A stretch of DNA of 55,151 nt from Bradyrhizobium liaoningense (GTDB lineage Bacteria; Pseudomonadota; Alphaproteobacteria; Rhizobiales; Xanthobacteraceae): contig NZ_JAFCJM010000044.1 in the NCBI RefSeq assembly GCF_018130955.1, positions 1-55,151 on the forward strand. The letters are read 5' to 3'. Both the position numbers and the translations under genes were made by a program. The notes beneath the pieces are model-generated. The model saw nothing but the letters and a program-made list of their open reading frames with translations. It ran no database searches and was not told where the DNA came from. This document shows, piece after piece, positions 1-7,905 of the stretch (position 1 is its first letter; each line of letters opens with the position of its first letter).

Positions 1-77
1 AGCGAACCGCCGTATACGGACCCGTACGTACGGTGGTGTGGGAGGGGAGGAGCTGCGAGGCTCCCCCCTATCCCGAT
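1..77 (+). mobile_element. 3' end of a group II intron (domains V and VI)
   Basis: Bases 6-37 fold as a domain V hairpin: a 9-bp lower stem (6-14 with 29-37), a two-base bulge at 27-28, a 4-bp upper stem (15-18 with 23-26) and a four-base loop. Bases 40-74 fold as domain VI: GGGA (40-43) pairs with TCCC (71-74), and A70 is left bulged seven bases before the end, where the branch-point adenosine is expected. The intron ends in GAT at 75-77, and the 3' exon starts at 78. The maturase/reverse transcriptase would lie left of the window, so activity cannot be judged. The call rests on fold and ending; no covariance model was run. Confidence 0.75.
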
Positions 78-148
78 TCGTGACATCAGCGAGTTAACCA
101 TCGTCTTCGAAGCGCACTTGGAAATTCCACCGCCCGGCTTGACTCCCG

Positions 149-181
149 GAACATAAATAGAACATTGTTCTCTCTATGTTC
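149..181 (+). promoter_or_regulatory. Two back-to-back LexA (SOS) boxes
   Basis: GAAC-N7-GAAC at 149-163 and GTTC-N7-GTTC at 167-181 are the two orientations of the alphaproteobacterial LexA box, three bases apart, so the whole element is a near-perfect inverted repeat. Both N7 spacers are AT-rich, as in strong sites. A possible -35 (TTGACT, 139-144) lies just upstream, and the second box ends five bases before the ribosome binding site of the small gene at 200. Bound LexA would cover the promoter and start site. LexA itself is encoded at 48848-49546. Confidence 0.85.
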
Positions 182-199
182 TGGTGAGGGAGCAAGGCC

Positions 200-298
200 A
201 TGTTCAGGATCTTCGTGGAAGAAGCGGCGGCGCTGGCATCGATCACGCTGTTCGTCGGGATGATCGCGATCTGGGCGCAGGTGATTCCGCAACTGTAG
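200..298 (+). CDS. SOS-controlled 32-residue single-span membrane peptide (SidA-like candidate)
   Basis: This short gene begins at ATG 200 with a good ribosome binding site (GAGGGAG, 186-192, seven bases before the start) and ends at TAG 296. The product has a short amphipathic start (MFRIFVEEAA), a hydrophobic core rich in Leu, Ile, Val and Ala that can cross the membrane once (about residues 10-30), and ends VIPQL. Two LexA boxes lie directly upstream and dnaE follows. By size, topology and control it resembles SidA of Caulobacter, a 29-residue SOS-induced membrane inhibitor of cell division acting on FtsW/FtsN; a TisB-like membrane-depolarising toxin is the alternative. Homology to SidA was not tested. 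That it is translated is likely from the ribosome binding site; its function is inferred. Confidence 0.7.
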   Translation: MFRIFVEEAAALASITLFVGMIAIWAQVIPQL

Positions 299-475
299 GG
301 ATCCGCGTTGAGACTCCCCTTGGGGAAAAGCCGGATGGCGTGGCGAATGAGCGTGTCGGCCGTGGACTCCGGCAGGGCAGGGCTTCACCATCAGTGAGCC
401 GAGTCGGCCGCAGGGCACGCGCATGCCCGTTCCGCCGGCCGTTCCACCCCTGATGCGAGAGGCCTTCGAGCGACC

Positions 476-3400
476 ATGGCGAGCGCCGGATTTGTCCATC
501 TTCACGTTCACTCGGCTTATTCGCTGCTCAAGGGCTCGATCAAGATTGCCAAGCTCGCCGAGCTCGCCAAGAAGGACCACCAGCCGGCGCTGGCGCTGAC
601 CGACACCGACAATCTGTTCGGCGCGCTGGAGTTCTCCGACAAGATGGCGGGCTCCGGCATCCAGCCGATCGTCGGCTGCGAGCTTGCGATCGACTTCGGC
701 GATCAGGATCCGAACGCGCGCAACGCGATGGGGCCGTCGCGCGTCGTGCTGCTGGCGGCGCAGGAGCGCGGCTATCGCAGCCTGATGCGGCTCAACTCGC
801 GGGCGTTCCTCGAATCGCCTGACAGCCATGCCCCGTTCATCAAATTCGATTGGCTCGACGGCGAGACCGAGGGCCTGATCGCGCTCACCGGCGGGCCGGA
901 CGGACCCGTGTCGCTCGCGCTCCAGATCGGCAATGCCGAGCTCGCCGCCGCGCGCTGCGAGCGGCTGGCCGGCCTGTTCGGCGACCGCCTCTACATCGAG
1001 TTGCAGCGCCACGGCATCGACAAGGAGCGGCGCGTCGAGTCAGGGCTGATCGACATCGCCTATGCCAAGGGCCTGCCGCTGGTTGCGACCAACGAGCCTT
1101 ATTTCGCCGCCACCGACGATTACGAGGCGCACGACGCGCTGCTCTGCATCGCCGGTGGCCGGCTGATCGCCGAAACCGATCGCGTGCAGCTCACGCCGGA
1201 TCACCGCTTCAAGACGCGCGCGGAGATGGCGGTGCTGTTCGCCGACATTCCGGAGGCGCTGGCCTCGACGGTCGAGATCGCCGAGCGCTGCTCATACCGC
1301 CCGATGACGCGCAAGCCGATCTTGCCGTTCTTCACCGTCGGCGCCGCGTCGAGCTCGGATGCGGCGGCCGAGGAGGCCGCCGAATTGAAGCGGCAGGCCG
1401 AGGAGGGGCTCGCCAACCGCCTGCGGGTGCACGGCCTCTCGCCGGGCATGACGGAGGAGGACTACAGCAAGCGCCTCGCCTTCGAGCTCGACGTCATCAT
1501 GCGCATGAAGTACGCGGGCTACTTCCTGATCGTGTCCGACTTCATCAAATGGGCGAAGGCGCACGGCATTCCCGTCGGCCCGGGCCGCGGCTCCGGCGCA
1601 GGCTCGCTGGTCGCCTGGGCGCTGACCATCACCGATCTCGATCCGATCCGCTTTGGTCTCCTGTTCGAGCGCTTCCTCAATCCCGAGCGCGTCTCGATGC
1701 CGGACTTCGACATCGACTTCTGCCAGGACCGCCGCGGCGAAGTGATCCAATATGTGCAGCAGCGCTACGGCCGCGACCAGGTCGCCCAGATCATCACCTT
1801 CGGCACGCTGCAGGCGCGCGGCGTGCTGCGCGACGTCGGCCGCGTGCTGCAGATGCCCTATGGTCAGGTCGACAAGCTGACGAAACTCGTGCCGCAGAAT
1901 CCGGCCGCGCCCGTGACGCTCGCCGCCGCGATCGAGAGCGAGCCAAAGCTGCAGGCGTTCCGCGATGAAGACCCGGTGGTGGCGCGCGCCTTCGACATCG
2001 CGCAGCGCCTCGAAGGCCTGACACGGCACGCCTCGACCCACGCCGCCGGCATCGTGATCGGCGATCGCCCCCTGAGCGAGCTGGTGCCGCTCTACCGCGA
2101 TCCCAAGTCCGACATGCCGGTGACCCAGTTCAACATGAAATGGGTGGAGCCGGCCGGCCTCGTCAAATTCGACTTCCTCGGCCTGAAGACGCTCACCGTG
2201 CTCGACGTCGCGGTCAAACTGTTGAAGCCGCGCGGCATCGAGGTCGATCTCGCCACGCTGCCGATCAACGATCCCGACAGCTACCAGATGCTGGCGCGCG
2301 GCGACGTGGTCGGCGTGTTCCAGGTTGAAAGCCAGGGCATGCGGCGTGCGCTGATCGACATGCGGCCCGACCGCTTCGAGGACATCATCGCGCTCGTTGC
2401 GCTCTACCGCCCGGGTCCGATGGCGAACATCCCGACCTATTGCGCGCGCAAGCACGGCGACGAGGAGCCGGAATATCTGCACCCGATCCTCGAGCCGATC
2501 CTGAAAGAGACCTTCGGCGTCATCATCTACCAGGAACAGGTGATGCAGATCGCGCAAGCGATGGCCGGCTATTCGCTCGGCGATGCCGACCTGCTCCGCC
2601 GCGCGATGGGCAAGAAGATCCGCGCCGAGATGGACAAGCAGCGCGACATCTTCGTTGCGGGCGCCGTCAAGAACGGCGTGCCGAAGGCGCAGGCCGAGAC
2701 GATCTTCGAGCTGCTCGCAAAGTTCGCCGACTACGGCTTCAACAAGAGCCACGCGGCGGCCTATGCGCTGGTGTCGTTCCACACCGCCTACATGAAGGCG
2801 CATTACCCGGTCGAGTTCATCGCGGCGTCGATGACGCTCGATCTCAACAATACCGACAAGCTGTCCGAATTCCGCTCCGAGGCGCAGCGCCTCGGCATCA
2901 AGGTCGAGCCGCCCAACATCAACCGCTCGGGCGCGACCTTCGAGGTCGGCGACAACACGATCTATTACGCGCTGGCGGCGCTCAAGGGCGTCGGCATCCA
3001 GGCCGTCGAGCAGATCATCGAGGAGCGCACCAGGAAGGGCGCCTTCACCTCGCTTGCCGATTTCGCGGCCCGCGTCAGCCCGCGCGCCATCAACAAGCGC
3101 ATCATCGAAAGCCTCGCCGCCGCGGGCGCCTTCGACACGCTCGAGCCCAACCGGGCCAGGGTCTTCGCCGGCGCGGATGCGATCCTCGCGGCCTGCCAGC
3201 GCGCCAATGAGGCGGCGACCATCGGCCAGAACGACATGTTCGGCAACGCTGCCGATGCGCCCACCATCATGCTGCCGCAGGTCGAGCCGTGGCTGCCGGC
3301 GGAGCGGCTGCGGCGCGAATATGACGCGATCGGCTTCTTCCTGTCGGGCCATCCGCTCGACGACTACGCGACCGTCTTGAAGCGGCTGCGCGTGCAGTCC

Positions 3401-3979
3401 TGGGCTGAGTTTTCGCGCGCCGTCAAAACCGGCGCGACGGCGGGGAAGGTGGCGGCGACCGTGGTCTCGCGCATGGAGCGGCGCACCAAGACCGGCAACA
3501 AGATGGGCATCATGGGACTGTCCGATCCGACCGGGCATTTCGAGGCGGTGCTGTTTTCCGAAGGACTTGCGCAATATCGCGACGTGCTCGAGCCGGGCGC
3601 GGCCGTGCTGCTCCAACTCGGCGCGGAGTTGCAGGGCGAGGACGTGCGCGCGCGCGTGCTGCATGCCGAGCCGCTCGACGATGCCGCCGCCAAGACGCAA
3701 AAGGGTCTGCGCATCTTCCTGCGCGACACCAAGCCGCTGGAGTCGATCGCACGGCGACTGGCGGGGCCAGAGGGGGCGGCCTCGAACGGCGGTGCGCCAA
3801 AAGTCGGCAGCCCCGCCATCGCGCCGCGCAGCAATGGCGACGGCGAAGTCTCGCTGGTGATGATGCTCGACCTCGAAACCGAGGTGGAGATGAAGCTGCC
3901 CGGCCGGTTCAAGGTCTCGCCGCAGATCGCAGGTGCGATCAAGGCGGTGGCCGGCGTCGTCGACGTGCAGCAATTGTAG
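476..3979 (+). CDS. dnaE: DNA polymerase III alpha subunit (replicative polymerase)
   Basis: Catalytic subunit of the replicative polymerase; extends the leading and lagging strands in the cytoplasm. The 1167 residues show the family layout. An N-terminal PHP domain opens with HLHVHSAYSLLKG. The palm carries GPGRGSGAGSLVAW and the metal-binding PDFDIDF motif at about residues 410-416. The finger region includes the TRHASTHAAGIVI and YRPGPM segments. A helix-hairpin-helix and an OB domain (about 980-1060) lie near the C terminus. Length and the intact PHP motif fit the housekeeping DnaE1 rather than the error-prone DnaE2. No imuA/imuB genes are next to it. The start ATG 476 gives the usual N terminus. 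The SOS-boxed small gene is 177 bases upstream. Confidence 0.97.
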   Translation: MASAGFVHLHVHSAYSLLKGSIKIAKLAELAKKDHQPALALTDTDNLFGALEFSDKMAGSGIQPIVGCELAIDFGDQDPNARNAMGPSRVVLLAAQERGYRSLMRLNSRAFLESPDSHAPFIKFDWLDGETEGLIALTGGPDGPVSLALQIGNAELAAARCERLAGLFGDRLYIELQRHGIDKERRVESGLIDIAYAKGLPLVATNEPYFAATDDYEAHDALLCIAGGRLIAETDRVQLTPDHRFKTRAEMAVLFADIPEALASTVEIAERCSYRPMTRKPILPFFTVGAASSSDAAAEEAAELKRQAEEGLANRLRVHGLSPGMTEEDYSKRLAFELDVIMRMKYAGYFLIVSDFIKWAKAHGIPVGPGRGSGAGSLVAWALTITDLDPIRFGLLFERFLNPERVSMPDFDIDFCQDRRGEVIQYVQQRYGRDQVAQIITFGTLQARGVLRDVGRVLQMPYGQVDKLTKLVPQNPAAPVTLAAAIESEPKLQAFRDEDPVVARAFDIAQRLEGLTRHASTHAAGIVIGDRPLSELVPLYRDPKSDMPVTQFNMKWVEPAGLVKFDFLGLKTLTVLDVAVKLLKPRGIEVDLATLPINDPDSYQMLARGDVVGVFQVESQGMRRALIDMRPDRFEDIIALVALYRPGPMANIPTYCARKHGDEEPEYLHPILEPILKETFGVIIYQEQVMQIAQAMAGYSLGDADLLRRAMGKKIRAEMDKQRDIFVAGAVKNGVPKAQAETIFELLAKFADYGFNKSHAAAYALVSFHTAYMKAHYPVEFIAASMTLDLNNTDKLSEFRSEAQRLGIKVEPPNINRSGATFEVGDNTIYYALAALKGVGIQAVEQIIEERTRKGAFTSLADFAARVSPRAINKRIIESLAAAGAFDTLEPNRARVFAGADAILAACQRANEAATIGQNDMFGNAADAPTIMLPQVEPWLPAERLRREYDAIGFFLSGHPLDDYATVLKRLRVQSWAEFSRAVKTGATAGKVAATVVSRMERRTKTGNKMGIMGLSDPTGHFEAVLFSEGLAQYRDVLEPGAAVLLQLGAELQGEDVRARVLHAEPLDDAAAKTQKGLRIFLRDTKPLESIARRLAGPEGAASNGGAPKVGSPAIAPRSNGDGEVSLVMMLDLETEVEMKLPGRFKVSPQIAGAIKAVAGVVDVQQL

Positions 3980-3987
3980 TATCTTCT

Positions 3988-4005
3988 GCGCGGCGCAAAC
4001 CGCGC
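3988..4005 (+). terminator. Possible hairpin after dnaE
   Basis: GCGCGG (3988-3993) pairs with CCGCGC (4000-4005) across a six-base loop, nine bases after the dnaE stop codon. No T run follows, so it would be a weak or Rho-assisted terminator at best. Confidence 0.25.
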
Positions 4006-4110
4006 CTTAACTATCGAGCTCGTGCGTGGTTTCGCGACCTGCGAACCGCAGCTATCACTTGCGTCGTATGCGGACCACACCGCAGGCGAGCAGGAGAGGA
4101 CAGAAGAAAC

Positions 4111-4851
4111 ATGTGCGACAAATGCTCCGAAAATTTGTGTCACCCGAATCTCCCCTCGCGGCGGTCCGTGATGCTGTTTGGCGCCTCGGCGCTTGGGCTG
4201 GCGCTCGGCGGGACCGCCTTCGCCAAGGAAGCGAAGGCGCCGCCCAAGCCGCAGAACGTGCTGTCGCCGGATGCCGCGCTCAAGCGATTGATGGATGGCA
4301 ATACGCGCTATGTTGACGGCGTTTCGCGGCGCCACGACTTCAAACATGAGCGCGAGGCATTGGTCGGGGGCCAGAACCCGTTCGCGGCCGTCTTGAGCTG
4401 CGCGGATTCGCGGATCGCGCCCGAATATGCCTTCGATAGCGGACGTGGCGATCTCTTCGTGTGCCGCGTCGCGGGAAACTTTGCCGGCACCGAGACCATC
4501 GCCAGCATGGAATATACGGTGGCCGTGCTCGGCACGCCCTTGATCCTGGTGCTCGGTCACGACCGCTGCGGCGCCATCGACGCGACGATCAAGGCGTTGA
4601 AGGATGACAAGCCGCCGCCGGGACACATCCCCTCGCTTGTTGCAGCGATCGCACCGGCGGTAAAGACTGCGGCGCAGCAGAGCGGGGACGCGCTCGAAAA
4701 TGCGATCCGGCAGAACGTGATCGACAACGTCGTCAAGCTCAAGTCGGCGGCACCGATCCTCAATGCCGCGGTGGAGCAGGGCAAGCTGAAGGTGATCGGC
4801 GGCATCTACCGGCTCGCCACGGGCACCGTCGAATTGTTGGCGCAGGGCTGA
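4111..4851 (+). CDS. Tat-exported beta-class carbonic anhydrase
   Basis: Zinc enzyme that interconverts CO2 and bicarbonate. The zinc ligands of the beta class are visible: Cys97 and Asp99 in CADSR, and His150 and Cys153 in GHDRCGA. A twin-arginine signal (SRRSVMLFGAS, residues 16-26, followed by a hydrophobic stretch ending TAFA) predicts folded export to the periplasm. The first ten residues hold three cysteines (CDKCSENLC) ahead of the twin arginines, which is unusual for a signal peptide. The mature enzyme is about 200 residues, normal for the class. The gene stands alone between dnaE and the caspase-like gene. Beta-CA identity is secure; the physiological role is not known. Confidence 0.9.
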   Translation: MCDKCSENLCHPNLPSRRSVMLFGASALGLALGGTAFAKEAKAPPKPQNVLSPDAALKRLMDGNTRYVDGVSRRHDFKHEREALVGGQNPFAAVLSCADSRIAPEYAFDSGRGDLFVCRVAGNFAGTETIASMEYTVAVLGTPLILVLGHDRCGAIDATIKALKDDKPPPGHIPSLVAAIAPAVKTAAQQSGDALENAIRQNVIDNVVKLKSAAPILNAAVEQGKLKVIGGIYRLATGTVELLAQG

Positions 4852-5048
4852 GAACCGTTCGGTTCCAGTAGGTATGATGGCGGCGGTCTGGCGCCCGGCT
4901 GCCGCCGGAGTTGAAGACGGCGGCGGCCATAATTTTTCGGCTGGATGACGCGACTGCCCGAACAAGACTCGCCGAATTGCAGCTGGTCGACTAGAGCCCG
5001 CTCTCGGCCCTTGCCGCGCCATCCCACCGCCGCATTCGGAGCGTTTTC

Positions 5049-5063
5049 GTTCAAACGCCGTTC
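5049..5063 (+). promoter_or_regulatory. Possible LexA box upstream of the caspase-like gene
   Basis: GTTCAAACGCCGTTC matches GTTC-N7-GTTC exactly and lies 60 bases before the preferred start of the caspase-like gene. Its spacer (AAACGCC) is less AT-rich than in the lexA box or the double box at 149-181. About one such match is expected by chance in a window of this size and GC content, so only the location argues for it. Confidence 0.3.
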
Positions 5064-5123
5064 ATCTGGCCGCGCGCCTAGTGTATGGCAGCGAGCTCAA
5101 CGACAAAAACGGGCGTGCAATCC

Positions 5124-7688
5124 ATGCGTGGGACATTTCGAGCCTTTTTCTCCGTCCTCCTGCCGATCCTGCTCGTTGCAGCGAGCGGGCTCGTCGCCCC
5201 GGCGAGCGCCCAGCAGGAGAAGCGCATCGCGCTCGTGGTCGGCAACGGCGCCTATGCCAAGTCGCCGCTGGCTACCGCAGCCAATGACGCCGGCCTGATC
5301 GCACAAACCCTGCAGGCGGCCGGTTTCGACGTCGTCGGCGCGCGCGATCTCGATGGCGATACGCTGCGCAAGAGCTTTCGCGACTTCATCCAGAAGGCGC
5401 AGACCTCGGGGCCGGGCACGGTGGCGATGATCTACCTCGCCGGCTATGGCGTGCAACTCGCCGGCGAGAACTATTTCATCCCGGTCGATTCCAACATCGC
5501 GCGCGACACCGATATTCCGACCGAGGCGCTGCGCGTCAGCGACTATATCCGCCAGCTCGCCGCTATCAGGGTGAAGGCCAACATCGTCGTGCTCGATGCG
5601 GCGCGCCAGCAGCCCTTCATCGAAGGCGGCCAGCCGATCGCGAGCGGCCTCGCCCTGGTCGAGCCGGAAGCGAACATGCTGATCGCCTTCAACGCGGCGC
5701 CCGGCACGGTCGCGCCGGCAGAGGCGGGGCCTTACGGCATCTATGCCCAATCGCTCGCCGAGATGATCCGCACCGGCGGATTGTCGCTGACCGACGTGTT
5801 CGACCGCTTGCGGCTGCGCGTCAACGACGCCAGCAAGGGGGCGCAGGTGCCGTGGGATGCGCAGAAGCTCTCCGCGCAATTCTCCTTCTTCGAGCGCGGA
5901 CCCGACGCGCCGCCGCAGGCCGCGCCCGACCAGGTCGCCGCGATCCGTGACAAGCCGATCCGCGATCTCGGTGCGCAGGACGCCTATGCCGCAGCGCTCG
6001 CGCGCGACACGCTGCCGGCCTACGAGGATTATCTCGCGGCCTATCCCAACGATCCCATGGCACCGCGGGTGAGGGTGATCGTCGCGGCGCGGCGCGAGGC
6101 CGTCACCTGGCGGCGCACCTACCGGACCGACACGCCGGAAGCCTATTGGTCGTATCTGCGCCGCTATCCGCGTGGGCCCCATGCGGCCGATGCGCGCCGA
6201 CGGCTCGCCATCCTCACCGCGCCGGTCGAGCCGCCGCCGAGCTTTGCGATGATCGACTACGACGTGCCGCCACCGCCGCCGGAGGAGTTCGTCTATGTCG
6301 ATCGCCCGGTGCTTGCGTTCAGCGATCCCGATTTCGGCTTCGCGCCGCCACCGCCGCCACCGGTGTACTACCTGCCGCCGCCGGAGCCCGATTTCGTCGT
6401 GCTGCCGCCGCCGCTGCCCGTGGTCGGCCTGTTCGTGCTGCCGCAGCCGGTGTTCGTGCCGATCCCGGTGTTCTACCGGCCGCCGCTCTATGTCGCGCCG
6501 CCGCCGAACAACATCATCTATGCCAACATCCACAACACGACGGTCATCAACACCGTGATCAATCGGCCGCCGCCCGCAGGGGGCGCGGGGCTCGCGCCGA
6601 ACAGCCTTGCGCCCGCGGTGTCGGGACGCCCGACGCAGGCAGGCCCGGCCGTGCCGGCTGCGGTGGCGCAACGCGCCTCGCTGATTCAGCAGGGCAGGCT
6701 GCCGGTGCCACCGAGCGCCTCGATCAATCCGACCGCGAAGCCGGGGACTCCGGCGGCAACGCCCGCGGCGGTGACGCCCACCGCGCCGGCGGCTGGTCCC
6801 GCAAAGCTGCCGCAGGCCAACACGCTGCCGGCGCCCGGCCCGCCGCCGGTGCCTCCCGGTGCAGGGCCGACGCCGCCGTCGGCCGCGGGACCTGCCGGCA
6901 AGCCCGTTCCGACCGCAACTGCGCCGACGACCAACGCGCCGCCGGCCCAAGCCAACGCGCCCACAGCCGCTCCGGCGCCAGGGCAGCCCAAGCAGCCTGA
7001 CGCTGCGCACGCACTGCCGGTCCCGGGCGCCCATGGAACGCCGCCGGTGCCAGGCCGGCCCGGTGGTCCGCCGCCGTCCGCCGCGCACACGCCCGCGGGC
7101 CAGCCTCCTGCCGGGCCGCCTTCCGGCGGCAAGCCCGCGCCGAATGCGCCGGCGCCGACCGCCGCTGCACCGACTACCGCTGCACCGACCGCCGCAGCGC
7201 CGCCTGCCGCTACGCCGCCGGCCCCGGGAAAACCGCCCGGACCGAGCCAGGCGGTCGTGCCGCCTCCGGCGTCCCCGGCGGCCAAGCCAGCCGCCACCTC
7301 GGTGAAGCCGGCGGCGGCTCCTCCGCCGCCGGTTGCTCGCCAGCAGGTCAAACCCGAACCGCCACGCGCCGCGGCGCCACCCCCGCCACCGCGACCCCAG
7401 GTGACGGCGCGACCCGCGCCGGCCCCGCCGCCGCCGCGGGCGGCTCCCCCGCCACCGCCGCGCGTGGCTGCGCCCCCGCCACCGCGACCTGCACCGCCGC
7501 CGGTTGCGGCTGCCCGTCCAGCACCTCCACCGGTAGCAAGACCGGCGCCGCCGCCACCGCCGCCGCCCAGGGTTGCGGTCGCGCCGCCGCCGCCACCGCG
7601 TCCGGCCGCGCCGCCTCCGCCTCCGCGCCCGGCACCGCCGCCGCCGGCCGCAGCCAAGAAATGCCCGCCAAACCAGCCAAGATGCTAG
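5124..7688 (+). CDS. Secreted caspase-fold (peptidase C14) protein without catalytic residues, proline-rich tail
   Basis: A signal peptide (about residues 1-30, ending APASAQ) precedes a caspase p20-like domain (about 33-255) that starts RIALVVGNGAY. Active family members have His in AGHG and Cys in LDACR. Here these read AGYG (Tyr108, TAT at 5445) and LDAAR (Ala160, GCG at 5601), so the dyad is gone and peptidase activity is unlikely. A middle segment (about 270-360) has two tetratricopeptide-like stretches, and the last 480 or so residues are very rich in Pro and Ala, ending KKCPPNQPRC with two cysteines that could pair. An in-frame ATG at 5085 would add 13 residues; 5124 gives a clean signal peptide. 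It is probably a periplasmic binding or scaffold protein. Confidence 0.8.
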   Translation: MRGTFRAFFSVLLPILLVAASGLVAPASAQQEKRIALVVGNGAYAKSPLATAANDAGLIAQTLQAAGFDVVGARDLDGDTLRKSFRDFIQKAQTSGPGTVAMIYLAGYGVQLAGENYFIPVDSNIARDTDIPTEALRVSDYIRQLAAIRVKANIVVLDAARQQPFIEGGQPIASGLALVEPEANMLIAFNAAPGTVAPAEAGPYGIYAQSLAEMIRTGGLSLTDVFDRLRLRVNDASKGAQVPWDAQKLSAQFSFFERGPDAPPQAAPDQVAAIRDKPIRDLGAQDAYAAALARDTLPAYEDYLAAYPNDPMAPRVRVIVAARREAVTWRRTYRTDTPEAYWSYLRRYPRGPHAADARRRLAILTAPVEPPPSFAMIDYDVPPPPPEEFVYVDRPVLAFSDPDFGFAPPPPPPVYYLPPPEPDFVVLPPPLPVVGLFVLPQPVFVPIPVFYRPPLYVAPPPNNIIYANIHNTTVINTVINRPPPAGGAGLAPNSLAPAVSGRPTQAGPAVPAAVAQRASLIQQGRLPVPPSASINPTAKPGTPAATPAAVTPTAPAAGPAKLPQANTLPAPGPPPVPPGAGPTPPSAAGPAGKPVPTATAPTTNAPPAQANAPTAAPAPGQPKQPDAAHALPVPGAHGTPPVPGRPGGPPPSAAHTPAGQPPAGPPSGGKPAPNAPAPTAAAPTTAAPTAAAPPAATPPAPGKPPGPSQAVVPPPASPAAKPAATSVKPAAAPPPPVARQQVKPEPPRAAAPPPPPRPQVTARPAPAPPPPRAAPPPPPRVAAPPPPRPAPPPVAAARPAPPPVARPAPPPPPPPRVAVAPPPPPRPAAPPPPPRPAPPPPAAAKKCPPNQPRC

Positions 7689-7726
7689 GACTTTGACGGG
7701 AAACAACGGGAAAGAGGGGCCTGGAG

Positions 7727-7747
7727 GAGGGCAGTGAAACTGCCCTC
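7727..7747 (+). terminator. Hairpin after the caspase-like gene
   Basis: GAGGGCAGT (7727-7735) pairs perfectly with ACTGCCCTC (7739-7747) across a three-base loop. An A run and then a mixed CTTATTTCCTT stretch follow, so it may be an intrinsic terminator with a poor U tract. It separates the upstream gene from the rpsB promoter region. Confidence 0.5.
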
Positions 7748-7754
7748 AAAAGGC

Positions 7755-7782
7755 CCTTATTTCCTTGCTTCTGGCCGAAATC
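7755..7782 (+). promoter_or_regulatory. Candidate rpsB promoter
   Basis: TTGCTT (7755-7760) and TATACA (7777-7782) are 16 bases apart and match a sigma-70 type promoter. The transcript would have a leader of about 115 bases before rpsB. Confidence 0.4.
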
Positions 7783-7905
7783 GCGCTATACAGCGCGCCA
7801 TCTCACACGGAAACATGGCTCAAAAGGCCGTCCGGTGGCAGCCGGGGCGAGAACGCTCCGTTTTGCTCACACGTTTCCGGAGGAACCAACCGGAGAATTA
7901 GAACG

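Noticed and set aside
429..444. GTTC...GTTC pair upstream of dnaE that resembles a LexA box
   Set aside because: The spacer is eight bases, not seven, and GC-rich.
1292..3973. 893-codon open frame antisense to dnaE
   Set aside because: Shadow of a high-GC gene: low-complexity His/Arg/Asp-rich product with no domain, and dnaE on the other strand is unmistakable.
4857..4870. GAACCG-TT-CGGTTC inverted repeat after the carbonic anhydrase gene
   Set aside because: Short, no T run, and not a LexA box; could be chance.
5097..7706. 869-codon open frame antisense to the caspase-like gene
   Set aside because: Arg-rich product created by the Pro/Ala-coding strand; no ribosome site or domain.
7765..7905. 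Possible N-terminal extension of ribosomal protein S2
   Set aside because: The family N terminus begins at ATG 7906; the upstream stretch contains the promoter-like and leader sequence.
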